From positions 10,993,413 through 11,057,412 of the forward strand of contig CM065320.1 of assembly GCA_033032175.1 (NCBI GenBank): DNA of 64,000 nt. Reading direction: 5' to 3'. Positions 56,800 to 64,000 of this stretch are shown in pieces; positions within the stretch are counted from its first letter, which is position 1; the number at the start of each line of letters is the position of its first letter. The notes beneath the pieces were generated by a model. That model saw nothing but the letters and a program-made list of their open reading frames with translations. It did not search any database and was not told the DNA's origin. The position numbers and the translations under genes were made by a program. The DNA comes from Saturnia japonica (Eukaryota > Arthropoda > Insecta > Lepidoptera > Saturniidae).

Positions 56800-57062
56800 T
56801 ACGTGGTTGGAGGGGGCAGCAATTGCCGATGCTGGCGGGAGGGATTGCGGCAGGGGAGGTCAAGTCCGGTGAAGCTGTAAAAGCCGTCAGAGGCTCCAGG
56901 GCCACTAAGGCTAACAGTATAGTCAGTCCTAAAAAAACGAGAGTAGAGGAGTGCAGCACCACACCAAGTCTTCTGAAAATCATCACCTACGGTTCTGTAT
57001 CGGAACTTAAAGCGGCTTTAATAAAATCAGTAACTAGAGTAGTAGCAGGAGTAGTACAGTAG
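56800..57062 (+). repeat. unclassified dispersed repeat, copy 4, open reading frame
   Basis: 'ggtgaagctgtaaaagccgt', 'gaggctccagggccactaagg' and 'ctaacagtatagtcagtcc' match copies at 40690, 46175 and 46830. In this copy the plus strand is open for 106 codons from 56742 to 57062 (LAGGIAAGEVKSGEAVKAV...). The frame is closed in the other copies, so I treat it as a repeat, possibly a transposon ORF fragment. Confidence 0.5.
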
Positions 57063-58235
57063 ATTATTTCTTTATAATTATGGTGTCGTTCAATTGCCAA
57101 GTCAATATAATTATTATAGAAATAAAGGTGTCTAACATTGATACGGTCATTATAACAATTTATAAAGAATTTGTTGAATAGGTGCTTCCATAGACACTAA
57201 CTAAAATAACTGACTTGGTATTACATGAGATCTCACAACTTTTTGTAGTGAAAAAAAATGCGTTGCGAGACTTGGCATTATTTTACATTTTATGTTTTGA
57301 TGGGATTTTATTAACAATTTTTATATTTTCAATTTTTAATAACTTTGCCATACCAAATTGCTTGGGAAGTATATTTTTAGATGTAAGATATACCTCAATT
57401 TTACCTTCTCACCCATTATCTTTGTTATAGACCAAGAGATTCTTGGCCAGGTGAACTGTAATTAAGCCATCATCTACTTAGTTTTCTTAACTGTCTTCAA
57501 TTGAATTACTATTTTCTCTCGATCTTTTATTGTCAGGGCGATGCTGTATAATTTCATTATCTTGTTTATGATATTCCGTAGGTAAAGTACTATTTTTACT
57601 CAAACTATCCATTATTATCTAAATATAGACTAAAAATAGGTGGGTAGTCGAAAAAACAAAACCAAATTCCAACCGTGATACCGATCTCAAGATGCACATG
57701 TACGCCCAGCGCAGCTTATCGCAAAGGAATTTCTTTTTTTTGTAAGTCGCCTAAAATTTTTAAATAAATGATGTCAATGAATTATGAAGCCATTATTTAT
57801 TAAAGATATAATAAAAATGTTACATTTGTTACCTCTTTATTTCAATTTTTACACATCTTTAAAAATACATACGTTAAAGCATAATATGGGAGAAAATAAA
57901 TATTTTTTTAAATGGTTTTCTGCCTATGTAGGCCACCACCAACGTCAAGTACAATATCTTCTTAAAATACAATAACTTATTACGTAAATAAAATGATTAT
58001 TGTTGACAATATAATTTTAAATCCGTGTATTATTTACGCGTAAATAATAACGATTTCCAATTGAAAAAAAATATTCAAGAAAATTTAAATACAAATTTAA
58101 GAATAATATTACAAACGTAGATCGTATATCAGATTAGTATAAAAATAATAAACAACTAAGACAAATAATAATTCGCCTTGTATTAATTTCATACTGACCC
58201 TATACAACTGCTCTATAGTGCCTTTTTAATCTAAG
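57063..58235. other. AT-rich noncoding interval
   Basis: 57210-57430 and 57784-57975 are open for 63-71 codons but AT-biased and without motifs. Parts (57215-57300) look like a dispersed moth repeat end. Confidence 0.3.
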
Positions 58236-58239
58236 CACC

Positions 58240-58530
58240 TTAATCTCAGCTAACTGCCTCGTTAGCCACTAAGCTACGGTCTCTAGACCGTAAGCGCGAC
58301 TACTATGATCGAGGTCCTGGGTTCGATTCCCAGGTCGAGCACAGTGATATTGGGTTTTTCTATGAAATTCTCAGTAATAGCTCGGAGTTTGGCTCTGTGC
58401 CCGATTAATGGAAATAGGCTCGCCCCCTATTACATGGTACTTAAAAAACATACACGGCTAACTGTGGGTGTACTTAGTACATCTCTGCCTAACCCTTCGG
58501 GGATACAGGCGTGATGGTATGTACCTTAAT
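58240..58530 (+). mobile_element. tRNA-derived SINE
   Basis: Perfect box B 'ggttcgattcc' (58320-58330) inside 'gaggtcctgg...caggtcgagc', a stem-like tRNA arm. The SINE body follows: 'tgatattgggtttttctatg', 'gctctgtgcccgattaatgg', 'acatctctgcctaaccct'. Box A lies in the diverged 58270-58290 region. Confidence 0.7.
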
Positions 58531-58532
58531 CT

Positions 58533-58947
58533 TCTTATATATAAAAATCTCATATCACGGTGTTTCTGGTCGCACTCCTCCGAAACGACTGGACCGATTA
58601 TTATGATTTTTTTATGTATATTTAGCTGGTATAAGAATAGGTCGTAAAGTATATTTTATACTTCTAGGTGATTGGGTGTGCCGTCGCTATTCAGAACTTT
58701 TTTCAATATTTTGAACAAAAGTTCTTTGTTTTTTTTTTTGATTCGGCTTCAAAAATACGTATAACCCCAAATTTTCACCCCCCTACCACCTCCTACCTCC
58801 ACCTTGCCATTTTTTAATCGCGGTTTTAGTATTTGTGTATGGAACAAAAAGAATATAATTTATCTTCGGTGCGTTACCAAAGAGATTCGAGTATTCACCA
58901 AAAAAATTGTATTTAAATATAGGCGAGCGAAGCCACGGGCAACAGGT
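58533..58947 (+). mobile_element. non-autonomous Helitron, family D
   Basis: Head 'tcttatatataaaaatctca' followed by 'cactcctccgaaacgactgg', a body with 'gggtgtgccgtcgctattca', and tail 'gcgagcgaagccacgggcaa'. The last bases read CAGGT where CTAGT is expected. It is inserted directly behind the SINE. Confidence 0.7.
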
Positions 58948-58949
58948 AA

Positions 58950-59325
58950 TAAGTTATAATAATAAAGTAAATGATTATTTTTGTAAAGAGACATAGAAAT
59001 TTCATAAGGTATTTGTCACCTGATTAAAAATGTATATTATCTTAACTATAAAAAATATTATTTATTATTTTAATGGATATTATAGATAAAGTTATAGTGA
59101 CTCATTGTTGTAATAGAGTATGCAAGATATGAGCTCAAAAATAAATACATATTTGTATTTTTTTTCTGTACAAAGTTTAAGTTCTCAGCGCTGTAGAAAC
59201 ATATACAAAGTTACTTTCTACATTTAACTCTATGTATTATGTTACATATAATATACATATCGGTATGTATTTTATAACTCAAAGTTCCTTTGATGTTGTC
59301 CTTCATCTTCAGCCATATTATATCA
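58950..59325. other. noncoding interval, probable 3' flank of the LITAF gene
   Basis: AT-rich, no coding signal. It lies downstream of the minus-strand LITAF stop and probably includes its 3' UTR. Confidence 0.35.
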
Positions 59326-59330
59326 ACTTA

Positions 59331-62300
59331 TTAGCTAACATAACTTCCTAAGTATGAGCTGCAGTTTGGACAGTAGTGGTCAGCATTGTTGCAGGATTCT
59401 ACACAGTATGGAATACAAACGCAAGGCCAGCATCTGAAAAATAATATAAAAAATTCATGAATAAACTTTACAGATATATTAAATGTACACACTTGGGAAC
59501 ACATTTGTATAATAACAATATTAGGATTGTTGTTTTTACAGTAACACGGCAAATAGACGGCACTGTATAAGCACAGTATAAGTCTTAAACAACGGCTACC
59601 ATCGAGAAATCAAGAATCCATTACCGGATTCTCATCGGATTCTCCATTATCGTCCTTCTGCAAGCCTGTCGGCAACTGGATATACCTACACTGGCTGATA
59701 TCGAAGCACGACAAGTCAAAAAAAAGTGACTGTGAAGGGTTTACATTTATCACCATATTCATGTTGGTCGCGACTCAGTCGGGTACATGGGGCTGCGTCA
59801 TCAATCGCTGCAGTATAGTTATAAATTTAAAAAATTAAGGGAAAAATAAGGAACAGAAATTTTAAAATTAATAACGTATATTATATTTATTCCTTGCCGA
59901 TTCCGGAACCGGCTACTGCTTCTGCTATTTACTCATGTCTACTACTTTGGTGGTTTTGCTGCTGTGGTATCCAATGTTTGTGCTATATGTGCAACCATAT
60001 ATGCTATACGTCAAGATACCATTAGCGTACGTATACAAAATATTAAAGGGCGGTTTCTGCTTAAGGTTGATCTCTTTTATTAGGTGGCTAAATTGCACCT
60101 TCTCCGATTTTCGAATAAAAATACGATCTGATTCACCAGGTGTCTCCATTCGGACTTATTTTCAGTTAGTTCTTCCCACAGGAAGGGTTCTATGTAACAT
60201 CTTAAGAAATGTAATTTATTCATAGAGGTAAAAAAATGGAAATCGAAAAATTCTAGCTTACCCTAGCAAGCAGAGTAAAGCAGCAAAAAGATGAGTTTTT
60301 GTTGTAGATCTCATTTCAACACGGGTTATAATTTCTAAGTTACAAGATTTGCATGTTATATGCGTTGGCTTTGGACTCATCTGTTGTCCGATGACCATGG
60401 GTACGACGGTAGGAATGACTGCAGCTTGAACCACTGTTGGACCATAATGTTGGGGAGGTGGTCCCGGCATCGGCTGACTTGTATAAGGAGGCGGATTTCC
60501 AGAATATTGCGGTGGATTTTCAAATCTCATTTCTGAAAGAACAAATTTCAGGAATTTAAATTAACTTTGCTCTTCGAATACATTTTTAAAAATTTGATAA
60601 TGTTCATAAAAACTTTAACAAAGTAGAATTTCTAAATTACCAGCATAGTTTTTTTATACTAGAAATATACATAAAATAGTCATTCCCTGTTTTTCATTTA
60701 GTAATACCGATAATAGTAGATTACACAACATGTGAAAAAAGAGGGAATTTAATACGAGAGACTGATTTGGATACCGAGGACAGCGAAGGATTCTAGAGTA
60801 GGATCCCGAGTGTTGCGAGTGCGTAATAAAACGAGGTGGTAAGGACCGCGACCACCATACATATAGTGATAAACCCACGACTGATTCTCTTTTAGTTTCT
60901 CGCGTTCCGGAATCAATTGGTCTATATGCAGTAATAAAGTGGGCTGCTAGGGATCGTGATCATCATACTACTACTATTTTTTTTGGATTGTCGCATTCCT
61001 GGATCATTCGGTGTATGTGCGGTAAATTGTATATGATAGCTAGATTCACGAGGAATCGTATAGTTTTCTATCATGTTTTGTGTGTCTAACCTACATAAAT
61101 CTACATTAATGGCAAGTGTTAATATGAATAATAAACATACCTAATAAAACTAAAATTTCCGCTTACGCAGTAATTATTTATTTTAGTTTTATTTGTATTT
61201 AGATTAATGATAATTTCATAGGATAAAAATTGGGAATTTACACATTACATTTCCCGTGTCAAAAATTTTAACAAAATCGGTTGAGAATACAAATTATCTA
61301 CTTTACTTTTATAAAATTATTTTTGTCTGTTGAATTACTTATATATTAATGAATTACTTATATATTAATACCCGACTATGATAATTTGTTGTACACGGGA
61401 ATGTATAAAAAAAGTTCTAAGTCGCCTATGAATTAATAAAAAAATATTTTTGTGGAAAAATATCCTTATTTCATTTATAAAAGTAATATTAAATATTTTT
61501 ATAGTCTATCAATTGAGCAACGGCATATGCTTACCGTGTACAAAATTACATTAGAATTGGTCAACCTGATTTTAAGTTAAATCCGGACATACAAACAGAC
61601 AAACAAACAAGATTTTTTTAAGGTATATTGTGTCATTTATACAGAAATTTTATCATAAAATTTAGGACAAAAGGCGATTATTTCTTTTGAAAATAATTAA
61701 TATAAAGTTACCTGAACTATTACTTATATTGTTTTAAAAAACTAGTGCTGTTAATGTATACGTAGGTAGTCATCCTTTTTGTAATATTTTTAGGTCCTGT
61801 TGCTACAAGAACAGTAATTATTTAATACATTTCTGTACTCATAAAATATTATTTTCATACACAAAATGGTTTATTTTAATTTTCTTCTCAATTAAATTTG
61901 CTATGTAAACACAACAACAAAAAAATAAAACTTATAAAGTACGTAAGACCGCTGGCTTATGGTAGTGGGAACATTTCGTGGAATTTTTATATTATTAAAA
62001 CCACTTCCAAGTACACTGATACTGAAATAAATCACAGATAAGGGATATGATAAGCATGATATGAGACGGATCACCAAAAGTGAGTCATTTTTAGTGAACT
62101 TTGGTATTAGGGATTATTTATCAGTGAAGAATTTAGATTATTCCCTTATATTAAAACACGTAGTTTTACAATAAATAAATAATAGTTAAAAAAAAACCTA
62201 AAAAAACAAACTTGTATAGAAAATCCAAAAAATTTTTTTTTTATTTAATATAAATTAAGAATAGTGTAAATTAGAAGAAAAAAGTATTTTATTGTAAAAA

Positions 62301-62937
62301 AAGTGTGTGGTGCCTGGTGTCAATAGTTATAAAAAAAAATTTGACAGATATGAGTAGAAGGATTATCCTTTTGATAATATCTATTTTAAAAATAAAAATA
62401 TTTTATTGACAATAAATATATTTTTTCTTATATATACTATTCTTAATTTATATTTATTTAAAAAAAACACTATTCTTAGTTCAATTTTTTTTGTTGTTGT
62501 TGGATTTTATATAAAAGAATGTTTTTTATTTTTTTTTAACTATTATTTATTTTGCATTTTTTAGTTGGATTTTCTATAAAATAATTTTTTTCTTCAATAT
62601 CGTACTATGAAAATCAATGAATTTCAATTAAATCGGGAAGTCATTATTGTTCGATAGAAGTCGGAAACTTATTGATAATTCTGATTATCCTAGTAAGAAT
62701 AACGGATCTTACTGTTCGAAATATTGAATTGTCATCAGTCCTTGATAAGTATGCCAAATTTCGAGTTAATCCGACGTTTTGAAGGGGGTCAAAATCATTT
62801 TCAAAGTTTCCGTTACATAGGTACATACTAACATACGTACGAAGCTAATAAAGCGTGTTAAAAATGTATTGTTATATTTTTGTTAAAGAAAAAAATTGTT
62901 TAGTTAGTAGATACTTACTTTCTGAAGTGGGGTCCAT
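59331..62937 (-). CDS. LITAF-domain protein with PPxY motifs, 130 aa
   Basis: The most complete LITAF gene in the window. Coding exons are 62919-62937 (MDPTSE plus one base), 60262-60532 and 59331-59433 (stop TAA). Junctions are GAAA|GTAAGT to TTTCAG|AA, and GG|GTAAGC to TTTCAG|A; all phases fit. A shorter start at 60530 (MRFENPP) would give 123 aa, but the upstream exon extends the same frame, so I prefer 62937. The N-terminus is Pro-rich with PPQY and PPPY, binding sites for NEDD4-type WW domains, as in vertebrate LITAF/SIMPLE. The zinc domain has CKSC, the hairpin THLFAALLCLLG then CWPCVCIPYC, and HYCPNC SSYLGSYVS. Expected on late endosomal/lysosomal membranes, acting in cargo sorting and degradation. 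The longest gene here and the likely ancestral form of the cluster. Confidence 0.92.
61190..61640 (+). repeat. dispersed repeat shared with 38210-38760
   Basis: 'tttcccgtgtcaaaaatttt', 'aaaatcggttgagaat' and 'gttaaatccggacatacaaa' followed by 'cagacaaacaaac' match 38340-38750 in the same order and orientation. The unit consists of diverged internal repeats, each ending near '(c/a)ccgtgtac'. Confidence 0.6.
62172..62576. mobile_element. AT-rich palindromic MITE-like element
   Basis: Long inverted arms. 'aataaataatagttaaaaaa' at 62172 pairs with 'ttttttaactattatttatt' near 62532; 'tagaaaatccaaaa' (62217) with 'ttggattttctata' (62565); 'ataaattaagaatagtg' (62250) with 'actattcttaatttatatt' (62437). 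The non-palindromic centre includes 'gtgtggtgcctggtgtcaat'. No ORF. Confidence 0.6.
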
Positions 62938-63000
62938 TTTAATCACTCAATTTAAAGAGATCCTTTAAATATTTTTCTAACAATATCACCTTTGATTATA
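62938..63000 (-). promoter_or_regulatory. 5' leader of the PPxY LITAF gene
   Basis: Region immediately upstream of the ATG at 62937. The start site is not obvious; the AT-rich DNA offers many weak TATA-like sequences. Confidence 0.3.
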
Positions 63001-63519
63001 TTAAAATTAAAACATTTCTTTTTCAAATATATTTTGCAAAAAAAAAAATCAGAGCGTAATAACAACTTGTCTGTATAGATTTCTAGTGAGTAATAATATT
63101 TACAGGTCTAGATCGTTTTATACGTGAATAACCGGATAACGATATTGGTTATCGATAGATAAAAATTTTTGGAAGATTTATTCAAACACGTATATTTCAG
63201 GTATTTGCATGTGTATTGCGTAAATAACAAGAACAATTTTTTGGTATTAGGTTCTTACGTGCCTTTCATTCGGTAGAAGACATAAAGGAGAATTCGCGAC
63301 GAGAACTAAACTCAAATCCGGAAAAGCATTTAAAAAATGTTTTGATGATTGAATTATTCGTTGTATTGTTGTATTTGTTGTATAACGTGTATCGTTTCTA
63401 AAGGAGCATACTTTGAAGGCGATAAAATAAATTTGGATGAATAACTAACATTTTTTGTATTTTTGATCTATTCCGGTTCTTTTTTGACAGAGCAAGTATA
63501 TAGAAAAATAAAACGAAAA

Positions 63520-64000
63520 AAAATATTATGAAATTATACACTTTAATCAATCGAAGCATGTACCGTTATTATCTGTGAACTTTCGCCATTTTGTAGCTAG
63601 TTCATTGATTCCATTGCTGAAAAAATTGTGGGAGCGAGAATCAATAAAATCTTTAAGGGAGTTTTAGACAGTCTCACCGGAATTGAATTTTTTTCTTTGC
63701 AAGAAATTGTCCAAATTCCGAAAAATGTGGTAATCTATTGGAGCAAGGTCCGGTAAGAATGGTGGATGTTGGAGACATTTCAACCGCAGTTCCTCTAATT
63801 TAGCGACCATCTGTCGTGAAGTATGGGGTCTAACGTTGTCCTGAAGTAGCACTGGGCTAGAGTGATCGACCAATCTCGGTTGTTTAACGGCTAGCTTTTC
63901 CATCATGGTTTGCAATTGTTGAAAATACAAATCTGCCGTTATTGTCTGGACAGATCTTACGAAGCTCTATCGTATGACGCCAGCACTGGTCCACCAAACA
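63520..64000 (-). pseudogene. mariner (DD34D) transposase, C-terminal part, cut by window edge
   Basis: Minus-strand frame at 63664-63930: MEKLAVKQPRLVDHSSPVLL, QDNVRPHTSRQMVAKLEELR, LKCLQHPPFLPDLAPIDYHI, FRNLDNFLQRKKF. The second Asp (LLQD) and third Asp (PIDYH) are present with 34 residues between them, confirming DD34D. A TAG after GETV (near 63664) is followed, in the same frame, by NSLKDFIDSRSH-type sequence to a later end, and further right GGPVLASYDRAS-like sequence is frameshifted, so the copy is damaged. It continues past the right edge. Same family as 28515-29290. Confidence 0.88.

Larger units (their letters stand above)
60540..62900. other. intron 1 of the PPxY LITAF gene, repeat-bearing
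   Basis: Holds, from right to left, an AT-rich palindromic element (62172-62576), a repeat with three 'cccgtgt/accgtgtac' blocks (61190-61640) and GC-richer sequence at 60740-61080 without a recognisable product. Confidence 0.45.

Noticed and set aside
56742..57062. 106-codon ORF as a host gene
   Set aside because: Belongs to a dispersed repeat whose other copies are closed in this frame.
58290..58345. tRNA gene
   Set aside because: Only the T-arm-like box B pairs well, and it is followed by a known-type SINE body.
59925..60225. Open frames on both strands (74 and 96 codons) in the LITAF intron
   Set aside because: Neither shows motifs; they overlap each other and lie in an intron. A fragment of an old LINE is possible but not demonstrable.
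1..64000. Endogenous virus, bacterial operon, or phage content
   Set aside because: No LTRs, envelope, capsid or polymerase genes of viruses, and no bacterial-type gene packing were seen.

Overview
The window looks like lepidopteran (moth or butterfly) nuclear DNA. It is strongly AT-rich and intron-bearing. It is packed with short Helitrons of the lepidopteran Lep1 type (5' TC plus an 'atactaatattataaa' head, 3' CTAG end), tRNA-derived SINEs, mariner/Tc1/hAT/piggyBac remnants and Jockey- and CR1-like LINE pieces. All family calls come from reading translations by eye; no search was run.

Layout. 1-1724 (-): N-terminal part of an autonomous Helitron Rep/helicase gene, broken by a stop and a frameshift and running off the left edge. 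2073-4039 (-): a piggyBac-family gene that can be assembled from six exons with consistent splice sites and phases, cut off just before the DDD catalytic core. 4.6-15 kb: repeats, including four ~210-bp tandem units, Helitrons and a hAT element inserted inside a Helitron. 15.4-17.4 kb (-): a LITAF-domain gene whose intron holds an unrecognised 129-codon ORF on the other strand. 17.5-32.5 kb: Helitrons, SINEs, Tc1 and mariner fossils, and MITE-like elements. 32.9-38 kb: a rearranged Jockey-clade LINE locus with the reverse-transcriptase end on the minus strand, ORF1/ORF2 start on the plus strand, and a second inverted ORF1 copy full of small indels. 38-44 kb: Helitrons, a CR1-like LINE end, a SINE head. 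44.3-44.9 kb (+), 48.1 kb (-), 51.9-52.3 kb (-, possible first exon at 54.9 kb) and 59.3-62.9 kb (-): further LITAF-domain genes or exons. 63.5-64 kb (-): a mariner transposase running off the right edge.

The only host genes I can name are a dispersed cluster of small LITAF-like (CDIP/SIMPLE-like) genes: four complete coding structures plus one orphan C-terminal exon. All share one intron at the same codon, in phase 2, splitting the membrane-embedded half of the zinc domain. LITAF proteins are monotopic membrane proteins of late endosomes/lysosomes; only the 59-63 kb gene keeps the PPxY motifs that recruit NEDD4-type ligases, and the others are reduced to little more than the domain. The window is therefore a lineage-expanded LITAF cluster sitting in, and separated by, transposon debris.
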